Source: Leptidea sinapis (Eukaryota > Arthropoda > Insecta > Lepidoptera > Pieridae). Taken from it: 64,000 nucleotides of DNA. The translations under genes were made by a program, and so were the position numbers. Numbering within the stretch: the stretch's first letter is position 1; the number at the start of each line of letters is the position of its first letter. The notes under the pieces were generated by a model. That model saw only the letters and a program-made list of their open reading frames with translations, ran no database searches and had not been told where the DNA came from. Location of the stretch: the NCBI RefSeq assembly GCF_905404315.1, contig NC_066270.1, forward strand, positions 10,124,001 to 10,188,000. Direction: 5' to 3'. This document shows, one piece after another, positions 54,545 through 64,000 of this stretch.

Positions 54545-55665
54545 TTTCGTTTAACGTCATCTTAAGTATATCGGCGATGTTTAGGAGTGGAGTGACATGA
54601 GTTCGAGGCGGATAACATAAAGCAGAAACGAGCACAGGCGTTTTCGACCCTCTGAACGATTCGTTCAGTACGTGCAAGCAAACTCTAACTATAAAATGTA
54701 TATAGAGTTTCATATTGTAATGCGATGGTCTATACTTAGAAGCCGCCAGCGCTATATTAAGAAGAAAGGTACATGGCCACAGCATCAGATTTCTTTCTGA
54801 CAGTATGGCGGTACTAACAGCGCTGAAGGGTACCACACACAACTCAGCACTAATACACGAATGTTACCAAACCCTGGAGCAAGTTGCCTCTTATAACCAG
54901 GTAACTCTGCAATGGATCAAGGGACACAGTGGTTCGTTGGGTAATGATGCAGCGGATGAGCTTGCAAGGCGGGCATCGGCAAATATAGTGACTGGTCCTT
55001 TGCCACTTCAGCCAAATGCGCTCATGGATACGCTCTCTCACCAACGACCTACACAACACCCGATGGATGAATGTCTCAAGCTGTAGACAGTCGAAGGTGG
55101 CGATACCTGCACTATCGCCCAAACTGACACGTAGACTTATCAGCCTCAACAGACATGACATCCGTATAATGGTGGGTACCCTAACGGGTCACACATCACT
55201 AAACAAACACCTTTTCACAATCGGCGTAACGGACAGCCCTAATTGCAGAGGCTGTCTGACCGACGCCGAAACGGTCGCTCACGTAATCCTGGAATGTGCG
55301 GGGGTGGCCAACCAACGGGCAAAAACCTTAACCAATACAAGGTCGCTCCAAGAAGTCTGTCACCAGTCTGAACACCCCAGGAATGTTCTGAACTTCTGGA
55401 AGGAGCTGGGCTGGTTGGAGTAACTGGCCATTACTGCACGCAAAATGGACCCATACTAGTGGTTTCATTGCGGAAACAGGAGCCTCTATACCATACCATG
55501 GTCTATACTTAAGAAATCTCGAATGCAATATAATATTTTGAGCCGGTAAAAAGCTCTCCGACTCAGTTCGCTTACATGTTTCTCAAAATTTAAGCCATCG
55601 TCCATTAAAACTCCTAGATTACGTGCTTCGGTTACTCGTTCTAATTGTGTACCTATAAAATTTTA
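54545..55665 (-). pseudogene. LINE-F RT fragment split by LINE-G
   Basis: 55498-55665 reads QLERVTEARNLGVLMDDGLN, FEKHVSELSRRAFYRLKIL, RDFLSID. 54545-54738 continues in two frames: QRVENACARFCF and PPRTHVTPLLN. This is the C-terminal half of a Jockey-type RT protein (NLGVxMDDxLxFExHV; QRVQNACARFCF; PPRxHVTPxLN). Between the parts lies LINE-G. Confidence 0.75.
54739..55497 (+). pseudogene. LINE-G, 5'-truncated, with RNase H and zinc motif
   Basis: The frame from 54805 has VTLQWIKGHSGSLGNDAADE, the last RNase H block (His and final Asp). After a frameshift near 55040, CRQSKVAIPALSPKLTRRLI, GTLTGHTSLNKHLF and CRGCLTDAETVAHVILEC (CCHC zinc-type cluster) end at a TAA at 55421. RNase H places it with I/R1-type LINEs. 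There is no poly(A) end. ATGGTCTATACTTA at 54725-54738 and 55498-55511 is the target-site duplication. Confidence 0.85.
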
Positions 55666-55985
55666 TATAATAAAATACTCAATAATTATAACAATATGAA
55701 AAGCATTATTAATTTCCACATCAAGCATACAATTGAACACGATTAATAATTTCTGTTATTGATAGGAAATAAAATCAAACACACTGACTACAAATAAAGT
55801 TAAAATTGAATACCCGCTAACTTTTGATACAGAACAACAAAGCAACGTCTATTATAAGCAAATGTCGATAACACACAGCAATTTTAATTAAAACTAAAAG
55901 AGTTAACAGGATTTAGCCGGACAATAAGTATAGAAATACAGCGAACAATCACTCAGTGGGGTGGAGGTTGCAGTAGTGCTCATAC
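55666..55985. other. No recognised feature
   Basis: AT-rich; nothing identified. Confidence 0.45.
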
Positions 55986-56205
55986 ATGCTCATACAGGAT
56001 ATCATAATTGATGTGTCATACCCAGTTACGTTCACAAAAGGACAGATAATTTAGAAATTTTACCCGGTGATAATGTCAGAATAGGAAAACGAGTTTAGTT
56101 TGACCGCAACACGTGTGTGATCGACAGCTTATGATTGCAGTAATTATGTGGTAAAATAAGGACAACATATATTTATCTTTGTCTGTAAAAGCCAATATAA
56201 TGTAT
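55986..56205 (+). repeat. R7 dispersed repeat
   Basis: Counterpart of 45165-45372 (TTTTACCCGGTGATAATGTC, TTTAGTTTGACCGCAACACG, GACAGCTTATGA). Confidence 0.65.
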
Positions 56206-56224
56206 TGTATGCATCTATTATTGG

Positions 56225-56560
56225 TAAGTTGGTATAAGGGTACTTTACAAACAAACAAACATCTGTTTAGTATAGGTGTCACCGATAGCCTGCTGTGCAG
56301 AGCCTGCATGCAGGCGGAAGAAACAGCCGCACACATCATTCTGGAGTGTAGGAGTGTCGCCACATACCGGGCTAAACACCTGGGGTCACCAAGGACTCTC
56401 CCCGAGGTCATGGGTGACATCAGATGTTTGATTAACTACCTTGAGGAGCTGGAATGGCAAGATTAGCCGCCCACCTCACCATGCAAAATAGGCGCGCCAT
56501 AGTCGTCAAGTTGCGGATAGTAGCCCTTGATAACCTATAACCTATAAGGGTTCTATAATA
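56225..56560 (+). pseudogene. LINE-G 3' fragment
   Basis: LQTNKHLFSIGVTDSLLC, CRACMQAEETAAHIILEC and RCLINYLEELEWQD to a TAG at 56464. It covers only the zinc-type C-terminus, then a 3' UTR ending CCCTTGATAACCTATAACC. A second, independent LINE-G copy. Confidence 0.85.
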
Positions 56561-56759
56561 TCCGAGCACATTATTTTATATGTATGTAGCCATCGAAAAA
56601 AGAACATCGAAACTTTAACACTGCTGTCTTGTCCTCGTACACAGAAAGTATTCAAAATAATGAAAATAAACGCATCGGAAATAAAAAACTAAAAAGCGAA
56701 AACACCGCTATGAAAGTTGGTAAGTGTGAGATCTCTCTCGTCGACTGAGAGACCCAAAG

Positions 56760-57030
56760 AGTATGTAAATACTACGTAATAAGAGATGTCTTAGTAAAAA
56801 TTTAAACTTAGTTAAGTATGAAACGTACAGTGATTTGATATAAGTTGGAAATATAAGTAGTTACAGTATGGCGATTGGCGACGAAGTATAATCTGGTTAA
56901 GTTTGAAAGCGAACAGTTGCTTAAAACAACAACAGTTTTTTACAAGATCAAGCCGTCATCTGTCAATCTACCACTGACTGCACGATTCAATTCTTTTTTT
57001 TTTCTTAGAACGTTTCGCTAGGCTGGAGAG
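56760..57030 (+). mobile_element. R9 MITE-like repeat, uninterrupted
   Basis: ATGTAAATACTACGTAATAA, AAGTATGAAACGTACAGTGA, TTTTTTACAAGATCAAGCCG and TCATCTGTCAATCTACCACT. It serves as the reference for the split copy at 25640-26335. Confidence 0.65.
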
Positions 57031-57506
57031 AACTACTACTCAACTATACCATTAATAAAAAATACAGAGAATGGTTTGTAGTATTATAGGGGTACACCCT
57101 GTGCTGAACTGGAGACATTGAAGGATTACATGGAGTAGGAATTCTGGTAAAGGTAAAACACATAACATTACAGAGATCTGCAAAAACGTCGCCTTAAATC
57201 AATTAAATGTAAAAGAATTTAGTAATCCCATAATTCAGAAACATGCCATAACTGAAATATCACAAGAAGGAGAAATCCAGATTTTAAGCTGATATATTCT
57301 GCTGCTCTTCTGATATTGAAAGAGTTGTAATGGAGTAAAAAGCTGTGTACTTCAAAATATCAAAATGCTTATTTAATTTCGCTAGGACTCGATACTTAAC
57401 CTTGATTACCTACCACGTAGACGGGACGCAGATGGTCAGGGTAGCTGAAGTAAAAAATCGTGGAGTAAACTCCTACTTTTTCAAGTATTAAGAATATTAT
57501 AAAGTA
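57031..57506. other. No recognised feature
   Basis: AT-rich; nothing identified. Confidence 0.45.
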
Positions 57507-58312
57507 TAGCTGACCCAGCAAACGTGTATTGGCAGTTAAAGTAATAAAAAAAAATCAATAATTAAAACTTTTGGGGTATAAAAAACAGATGACGACCGAT
57601 TCTCAGACCTACCAAATAATAATATTTAGTACGTCTCTGAATCCTACTAATATTATAAATGTGAAAGTTTGTATGTCTGGATGTATGTTTGAACTTCTTT
57701 AACGCAAAATCTACTGAATAGATTTTGATGCAACTTTACAATAATATAGCTTACATACCAAAATAACAAATAGGCTATAATTTATAAAACTATAGTGTGA
57801 ATTATACAAAATATAAAAGAAGTGTGATTGTTACTAATTAATACAACTAGCGCCATCTCTTATCAACTAGCAAGCACAAGATCAATACAATTTATATGGC
57901 AAAACAACGTTTGCCGGGTCAGCTAGTCGTACATAAAATTTATCGTACTACAATTATTGTATTCGATTGTCATCTGGCAACCTTATTGCGGATCTGTGGA
58001 TGGAAAAAAATAATATAAAAATCGTGATTAAAAAACAGGGGTTGTTCGTAGAAGGGTAAAAATTTGAAGTTGTATGTATTTTTCAATGCTGAATCGTAAT
58101 AAAATCAGAATAAAATTAAAATTTTAAACATTATCAAAAAACTAAAAAAAAATATTCAGGGGTGGTGTACACTTGTCATTTAGGAGTATGAACAATAGAT
58201 GTTGGCCGATTCTCAGACCTATCATACGATATGCACACAAAATTTCGTATAATCTGTTTGAACATTTCGGAGGAGTTTGGTAACAGACACCGCGACACGA
58301 GAATTTTAAATA
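57507..58312 (-). mobile_element. Helitron carrying a second Helitron
   Basis: The right end reversed opens as TTTAAAATTCTCGTGTCGCG (5' side); the left end reversed closes ACGTTTGCTGGGTCAGCTA. The body has TCTCAGACCTACC twice and TTGCGGATCTGTGGATGGA. The interior is split at 57641/57927 by another Helitron. Confidence 0.8.
57642..57926 (+). mobile_element. Helitron (Lep1-like) inserted in a Helitron
   Basis: 5' TCCTACTAATATTATAAATG with GTGAAAGTTTGTATG, 3' AACGTTTGCCGGGTCAGCTAG; 285 bp, inserted between A and T as expected. Confidence 0.9.
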
Positions 58313-58771
58313 TCTATGTATATAAAAATGAATTGCTGTTCGTTAGTCTCGCTAAAACTCGAGAACCGGTGGACCGATTTGGCTAATTTTGGTCTAGAAT
58401 TATTTGTGGATGTCCAGAGAAGGTTTAAAAGGTGAATAAATAGGAAAATGCTCAGAATGAAATAAAAACAACAATAACAAGTTTTTCCTTTGATGTGTCC
58501 CAATGTGAAATAAATTGAAAGAATTGTTTAACATGAATAACTAATTAGAATCTTTATATCTTTCTGACTTTCTCAGGAGGTAAGAAATTAACTTAATCTT
58601 AGCTAACTATAGTTGGTAGATTAACTACAGTTATAACCTATCTATCAGATTATTTTATTTAGATGTCTAATCTTAAGTCGTCATCTATTTCTCATTTACC
58701 CAAAAATTTTAAATATTGTTTTTTTTTCTAATTACTTTATATGGCAATACAGCGTTTGCTGGGTCAGCTGG
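58313..58771 (+). mobile_element. Helitron, head-to-head with its neighbour
   Basis: 5' TCTATGTATATAAAAATGAA with GTTCGTTAGTCTCGCTAAAA, 3' CAGCGTTTGCTGGGTCAGCTG. Its 5' end touches the 5' end of 57507-58312. Confidence 0.8.
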
Positions 58772-59139
58772 TAAGATTATAAAGTGCTTTAGTTCAGAAG
58801 TCAATTGCAATGTAACACCGTACCCGGTATCTATCGATAAGGCTATACGGTACCCTTTTATTCTTTTTTGTACCCGAAATTTTGGGTATCGATGATATAA
58901 CGAATCGAAGGTTAGAAGAAGGTTCTAAGAATTTGAACTTAAATTCGTTCAAATTTTTAGAGGGAAGGTGCATAATGCGGATTTATTTGATAGATTATAA
59001 ATTGTTGATTCGGATTCAGCCAAGCACTGATATTCACGATCTTTAGCTAATAGGTGGTAAAATAATAATAATAATAATTTATCTTAAGTAACATTTATAA
59101 CTCAATAGCATATATAGGTTGGTTGAGGGTAGCACAGTA
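58772..59139. other. No recognised feature
   Basis: AT-rich; nothing identified. Confidence 0.45.
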
Positions 59140-59215
59140 TTAGTGGTCGTGGAGATCTTTGGGGTAGGCTTTTGTCCAGTAGTGAACGTCTTCCGACTGG
59201 AATGATGATGATGAG
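59140..59215 (+). repeat. LINE-R extreme 3' end
   Basis: GTCGTGGAGATCTTTGGGGT, GTGAACGTCTTCCGAC and an ATGATGATGATGAGATGAT tail. Confidence 0.75.
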
Positions 59216-59302
59216 ATGATTATCCATATCATTAAGTAAATACTTGCCATAGTATGACACTACTGCAAGATAACCACGAAAAAGTAATTAATATATTATT
59301 AT

Positions 59303-59556
59303 CCTATTTCTGCCGTGAAGCAGTAATGTGTAAATATTATTGTGTTACGGTCAGAAGGGCGCCGTAGCTAGTGAAATTACTCGGCAAACATGACTTAACA
59401 TCTTATGTCTAAAGGAGACGGGCGCAAGTGTAGTGCCATTACGAATTTTTGAGTTTGTTTCAAGAATCCTGAGCGACACTGCATTGTAATGGGCAGGGCG
59501 TATCAATTACCATCAGCTGAACGTCTTGCTCGTCTTGTCCCTTATTGTAATAAAAC
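59303..59556 (+). repeat. R1, 5'-truncated
   Basis: CCTATTTCTGCCGTGAAGCA to GTCCCTTATTGTAATAAAA. It lacks the first ~55 bases and has a small deletion in GAGCGGCACT. Confidence 0.85.
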
Positions 59557-59664
59557 ATCCCTACTTTAATATTCAAATATTGTTTTTATAGGTAATGTGT
59601 TTGTCACAGACTAAATTAATTAGAAGTCTAACAGCATCTAAATAGTATTTAATTATTACAACGA

Positions 59665-59760
59665 GATTCACGTCAGCAGGTTCATAATTAAATATCCATT
59701 TATAATTCCTGGCGTCCGACGCACACGACAACCAGATTAGCTTCATTACAATTTTATTGA
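59665..59760. repeat. Repeat shared with 16440-16560
   Basis: CATAATTAAATATCCATTTA, GCGTCCGACGCACACGACAA, CCAGATTAGCTTC. Confidence 0.65.
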
Positions 59761-59929
59761 ATTTATGATTTGCATGTGATTTATTTATAGAGTTCTGTAG
59801 CTCTTAAAATAAAAAGGAAATCTCGGAAGATCACTTCGTTTTTCGTCCGTGCCCTTGTTAAGGCACAGGAAGGCATCGGAAATTAATTAGAAAACATCAC
59901 TTATCATTTAAGATGTAAAGCATAACAAT

Positions 59930-60190
59930 TTGTTATGTCTTAAAGTGGTAACGCTCAGTTCTGGGATTGATTACACAAATAAAATTTGAAAACAAAATTT
60001 ATGAACGATGCGGGACTCGAACACGCTACCTCTAGCGTTCCGTGCGATAACTTTTCCAACTGAGCCAACTTTTCGAGTGACGTATAGTTGATAAATCTTC
60101 GAAAGTGTTCAACTCTGAATCAAATTTGAAAACAAAATTTGTGAACGATGGTTCGAGTCCCACATAATTCATAAGTTTTGTATTCAAATT
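59930..60190 (-). repeat. R3 element, degraded
   Basis: TTTGTTATGTCTTAAAGTGG, the arm, a tRNA-like unit at 60003-60074, a shortened core and a remnant of the opposite tRNA-like unit (GATGGTTCGAGTCCCACAT) at 60146-60164. Confidence 0.75.
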
Positions 60191-60768
60191 TAATTCCTGT
60201 AACTATAGGTATTAGTTTTAAGATATCAAGATTGATTATTTGACTTCTTATGTATTGGTAACATGATTATATTATATTATGTGTCGTAAAAGTGTTATTT
60301 ACAAATATTATTTAATAGAAAATAACCCTTTCGCTGAAAAAAACAAATTTTCTGAGATTTCATTCAGGATGATATCATCCGTTATCTACAGAACTACTGT
60401 CTGTTTTTCTAATTTCCTATTCAACCAATTAGAAGTTATCCTTCAATCTAAATCTCCGCGATTAAACATTCCCGCCACTCCAAATATAATTCATTCTAAT
60501 GCATATTCAATATCAGATCAGGCGATGGCGGGTAAACAGAACGTTTGTTGTAAGAATGATTCTAGGATAAGGCCTAAGTCGACCAAATGGAAGATGTATT
60601 TTGATAACTAATCAGATTTCGTTATTTCCACATCTCCTGTCCGCTTAGCTTTGGTGGAAATGGATCAAGAGGAGGGAGATATAGAATTTGGTGTCGCGTC
60701 GAGAGATCAAGTGGCGTGGCAGAGCGGAGATTGGGGTAGACGGACGTTTAGACTTATTTCAAGCTCTC
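60191..60768. other. No recognised feature
   Basis: A 110-codon open frame at 60279-60611 has no recognisable motif. TTGGTGGAAAT motifs at 60650 recur at 61043 and 61090 (CTCCGCTTTGGTGGA), on both sides of the R1 insertion, suggesting a split older repeat. Confidence 0.4.
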
Positions 60769-61030
60769 ACAGCTGATGGTAATTGATGCGCCCTGCTCAT
60801 TACAGTGCAGTGCCGATCAGGATTCTTGAAAAACCCCAAAAATTCTGATCATCACTACAACTGCGCTTGAGACATAAAATGTTAAGTCTCATTTGCCCAG
60901 TAATTTCACTAGCTACGGTGCCCTTCAGACTGAAACACAGTAATGCTTATACATTACTGCGTCACGGCAGAATAGGCGCCGTTGTGGTACCCATAATCTA
61001 GCCGGCATCTTGTGCAAAGGAGCCTCCCAC
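60769..61030 (-). repeat. R1, A-tail lost
   Basis: ACAGCTGATGGTAATTGATG to AAAGGAGCCTCCCAC; the A-tailed ~45 bases are absent. Confidence 0.85.
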
Positions 61031-61214
61031 GTCTCCGCTTTGGTGGAAATAACCTGACAGCCTCGCGGTTTATCTCCTCTCCTCTCCGCTTTGGTGGATA
61101 CCAGTCCTAAGGCTCGCATCTTTCTTATTTACTTTCAATACTCGATCGAGCGTAATAATTCTCTGTGTCATATTTGACATTGTTGCTTTTAAGACATCTT
61201 GTTTATAATCATAG

Positions 61215-61435
61215 ACGATCAAGTCATCTCCAATCGGCTTGATTATTCGGCGTCGCGTAGAGATGTGGGTTCTTTCTGCATCTTCTACCGCATTTATAGT
61301 TGGAAGTGGTCAGAGGAGTTGTTCGTACCAGCAGTGGAATTCCAGCACTGGACTCACGTCGTCTCGTATTCGATAACTACACGTTTTGCAATGCACTTCT
61401 TTATTTGCACAGCCACTTTGTGGAATTAATGACCA
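61215..61435 (+). pseudogene. LINE-A fragment, strongly diverged
   Basis: SRRDVGSFCIFYRIYSWKW and SEELFVPAVEFQ parallel LRRDFASLCVFYRIYHGEC and SEELFNLIPAAEFH of LINE-A, and TATLWN parallels TKLWN. An older copy. Confidence 0.65.
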
Positions 61436-61464
61436 GCTGCTGTTTACCCGAATCGATACGACTA

Positions 61465-61775
61465 ACGGCCGTTCTCAATATTCAATCTATCTCCTACTTT
61501 AGATATAAATCGTAACTATCGTTGATTTTTCTGTCCCAATAAACTTATCGACGGTAAATCATCTTATCCGTACACGCTGTCTGTCAATGGGACGACGTAT
61601 AAGCTTACCAGCGATATAAGTTTGTATGGAAATCGCAATTCACGCGTCCAATATAAGGCGATGAGAATGACTTATCGGGTATATTGGGACAGCTTCAGAT
61701 TATTGACAGCTAATTACTGACAGTAGAAGGTAGTAATATATCTCTATCTGTAGATAGTATATTGGGAACGGCCGT
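61465..61775. mobile_element. R4 MITE, complete
   Basis: ACGGCCGTTCTCAATATTCA to TATTGGGAACGGCCGT, 311 bp, flanked by TA on both sides (61463-61464 and 61776-61777). Confidence 0.9.
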
Positions 61776-62020
61776 TAGGGACCTTTGATTGTAGAATATG
61801 CTCTGAACTTAAACACCCAGGCCCAAACACATTTCTGGACCCAGGGGTCCACAGGCAACTTCCTACCACGTAAGTCTTTTGCCCGTTTGCCCCCTCTTAT
61901 ATACAAAGAATCTTTATAGCTTCTCGATTTTAGCAACAATTTTATTTTTACTGCTTTGAATACGGAATGAGCCAAAAATCGATCTGAAGAATTTTTGTAA
62001 CATGTGGGCTAGGATCTTCT

Positions 62021-62314
62021 GTTTTTTTTAATGAAAATAAGGGACGAGACGAGCAGGACGTTCAGCTAATGGTAATTGATACGCCCTACCCATAACAATA
62101 CAGTGCCGCTCAGGATTCTTGAAAAACCCAAAAAATTACTACAAATGCGCTCGTCACCTTAAGACAAGATGTTATGTCTCATTTCACCAGCTACGGCGCC
62201 CTTCAGACCGAAACACAGTAATCTTGTACACATTACTGCTTCACGGCAGAAAAAGGCGCCGTTGTGGTACCCATAATCTAGCCGGCTTTCTGTACAAAGG
62301 AGCCTCCCACTGGT
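62021..62314 (-). repeat. R1 A-tailed SINE-like repeat
   Basis: T-run, GGGACGAGACGAGCAGGACG, all blocks with a short deletion in the TCTGAGCGGC region, and the end GGAGCCTCCCACTGGT. Confidence 0.9.
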
Positions 62315-62909
62315 GAAAGGGTTAGCTCACATATCGCCGCTCTCCTCCTGAAATTCTAGATTGAATATCTATTAGCCTCAGGATTAGCATTTTTTATCAA
62401 TGATTTAGCATCAGCATTATGCAAGCCGTTCTTATGTTATTAAAGGACATCCAAATAAACATTTACGGCCTTGCAATTAAACTTGGTATAAAGTTATACC
62501 TGAGAAAAACCAAGAATATGCTAAATGTTTACGAATAGACATCTTGGTTATGATTGGTTTATTCGTATAACGTAATTTACGTAACGTAATTCGTATAATA
62601 GTTTCTAAACTATTTTGCTCACCGCCCACTTTGAGAATATGTTTTTTTCTAGAGCCCCCCATCTTAAGTTTACTTACTATCTGTCGTGAATTTAAAACAG
62701 CTATTGCCACGATTATATTTAAATGTAAGATATATGACGAGGAAAGAACCTCTGTATTGTTTTGAACCTCTGTAGATCACTCATTGGTTCTTCCAAAGAA
62801 AACTACAAGAGTAAGTATTTTATTACTTTCGTTTATTCAACGGGCAGCGTTACAACATCCCAGAGAGGTCCGTACCGTACGATAGCCCGAGTACGACTGA
62901 CCCGAGTGT
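62315..62909. other. No recognised feature
   Basis: AT-rich; nothing identified. Confidence 0.45.
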
Positions 62910-62952
62910 CTTTTTTTTTTTTTTTGAGAGGAGGAAATACTGTTACGTATTT

Positions 62953-63007
62953 ACGCCCCGGAACGGGGCGTAATATGTCGGACTCGAGTGTCCGCGTAAG
63001 CGGACAC
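62953..63007 (-). promoter_or_regulatory. Paired hairpins in the LINE-J 3' UTR
   Basis: ACGCCCCG-GAA-CGGGGCGT (62953-62971) and GTGTCCGC-GTAA-GCGGACAC (62988-63007). They lie just before the poly(A) tail, where LINE RT must recognise its RNA, so a recognition or stability role is possible. The GTAA loop reads TTAC on the element strand. Confidence 0.5.
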
Positions 63008-63484
63008 CCCATACCGACTAAAACCTCCTCTGTGCTGTTAGCAGCTCTGGCTTTCACAGCGAAGTAGGACGTGGGCCGTGGAGGCCGCAAAGACTACGCA
63101 ACAACAGTCGCGGGGCGTCTCCTAAGGAGACTCGAACCTCAGACCGGCTGTGTGCTTGTGGGAAGGAGAGAGAATGAAAATGAAGATGAAAGATGAAAAG
63201 GTGATAAGAGCACACTCGCCGGCGAGTGTGGTGATGTTTTGTGTAATGTATGTAAGTGTGTATGTATGTGTTTATGATTGCATGTATGTGTGTTTGTATG
63301 TATGTACGTAGTGTAACTGTTTGTGTGCATGTATGTTTGTGTTTTTTTTTTGTGGAGTGTGTTTGTGATTGTGTAAGTGGTGTATGTCAGTCCGTCAGTC
63401 AGTCCGTGTGTGAGTGAGTGTAGTGAAGCGATTACAGGACGAGGACTAACGTCTCGTCGGGTATCAAAAGAATGTGTGGTGTAT

Positions 63485-64000
63485 CTAGGGTGCGGGCCGC
63501 TGGCCATCGTCAGAGTGACGAGTGCCAGTGGTTTGCGGTGGTTGACCGCGCCTACGCCTGCGAAGGCGGTGTGTGCGTGTCTGTGTCGGTGTTTGTGTGG
63601 GTGTCGCGTTCGCGATGGTGATGTCGTCATCCGGGTCTACCGTTACGTGTCTGGGACGTCTTATTGGGTTGAGACTATGGTGAAGGGGGGTGTACCCGCA
63701 TGCCTTCCTAACCAAGATGTTGGGATGGTTAGGCGCTTTGTCAAAGAAGCGTCGCGAGATCTCTTTAAAGTGTTGAGCTATTGTCGGAAACTCTAGGTCG
63801 CGGTGAAGGTCAACGTTTCGGATGAACAACGGGGCTCCGGTTGCCATGCGCGTGAATTTATTTTGAACTACTTGCAAACGACGTAAGTAGCTCGGTCGGG
63901 TGTGCGCGAAAACGACGCTTGCGTATGACAGTATGGGCCGTACGATGGTTTTGTACAGCGTCACTTTGTGTTTGAGCGGAAGTTTGCTTCGCCCACACAC
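63485..64000 (-). CDS. LINE-J ORF2 C-terminus (partial)
   Basis: The 171 codons visible have no stop until 63485 and run off the window. MCGRSKLPLKHKVTLYKTIV and RPILSYASVVFAHTRPSYLR match the LPL--K--LYKTxIRPxxxYAxxVxA block after the RT of Jockey-type LINEs. DLHRDLEFPTIAQHFKEIS, RRFFDKAPNHPN and LVRKACGYTP are the conserved end. A Pro/Thr/Arg-rich tail follows. The open frame suggests a relatively recent insertion. The start is outside the window. Confidence 0.8.
   Translation of the reverse strand: MCGRSKLPLKHKVTLYKTIVRPILSYASVVFAHTRPSYLRRLQVVQNKFTRMATGAPLFIRNVDLHRDLEFPTIAQHFKEISRRFFDKAPNHPNILVRKACGYTPLHHSLNPIRRPRHVTVDPDDDITIANATPTQTPTQTRTHRLRRRRRGQPPQTTGTRHSDDGQRPAP

Larger units (their letters stand above)
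62910..64000 (-). mobile_element. LINE-J, Jockey-type 3' end
   Basis: On the minus strand: C-terminal coding (64000-63485), a GC- and GT-rich 3' UTR with two strong hairpins, and a poly(A) tail at 62911-62926. The element continues past the right edge. GC content is far above its surroundings. Confidence 0.85.

Noticed and set aside
60279..60611. 110-codon open frame
   Set aside because: No motif or composition typical of a gene, no splice context visible; treated as chance.
63139..63630. 163-codon minus-strand open frame rich in His/Thr
   Set aside because: It arises from GT-rich simple sequence in the LINE-J 3' UTR and shifts frame against the true C-terminus.

Overview
This window looks like lepidopteran (moth or butterfly) nuclear DNA. 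It is AT-rich and lacks prokaryotic gene structure. It is packed with repeat types familiar from Lepidoptera: Helitrons ending in a GGGTCAGCTAG-type terminus, mariner, RTE-like LINEs ending in GATGAT runs, CR1/Jockey-group LINEs, and a repeat opening GGCCAAGTGCGAGTC. I found no convincing host protein-coding gene, functional tRNA or rRNA. Almost every recognisable coding stretch is part of a transposable element, and most are broken. The order/class assignment is inference from repeat content; the species is not determinable by reading.

Labels used here are local. R1 is an A-tailed ~315-bp SINE-like repeat. R2 is a tRNA-headed SINE. R3 is a foldback element whose arms carry tRNA-like units. 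R4 is a MITE with ACGGCCGTT ends. R5, R7 and R8 are unclassified dispersed repeats. R6 is the GGCCAAGTGCGAGTC element. R9 is a MITE-like repeat ending in a strong palindrome. R10 is a repeat rich in TGATTTGATCAAATCA-like motifs. LINE-A to LINE-J, LINE-R are non-LTR retrotransposon families distinguished by their C-terminal proteins.

Layout. 1-12 kb: R10 arms, an R1 dimer, R3, an R1 inverted duplication, RTE-like and other LINE fragments, then a promoter plus hammerhead-like motif near 10.2 kb and a first R4 copy. 12-25 kb: LINE tails, R6, a Penelope-like GIY-YIG nuclease remnant inside inverted repeats (17.0-17.5 kb), a Tc1/mariner-type C-terminus, R4 and R3 copies, and truncated LINE-A and LINE-R copies. 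25-32 kb: LINE-D, R9 broken by a Helitron, a deleted mariner, a Helitron cluster, R2 split by R1, and R6. 32-36 kb: a nearly full LINE-A inserted into a Helitron. 36-43 kb: R1 split by R2, LINE-B split by LINE-A, and a recent 1.47-kb tandem duplication. 43-50 kb: Helitron, MITE, R7 and a 3.9-kb LINE-E with an intact ORF1 and broken ORF2. 50-64 kb: sparse AT-rich DNA, LINE-G inserted into LINE-F with a 14-bp target duplication, nested and head-to-head Helitrons, further R1/R3/R4 copies, and a Jockey-type LINE-J 3' end running off the right edge.

The elements do not form a pathway. Their value is the nesting record, which orders many insertions in time, and several structured non-coding motifs (hammerhead-like RNA, tRNA-like foldback arms, long perfect hairpins) that ordinary gene annotation would miss.
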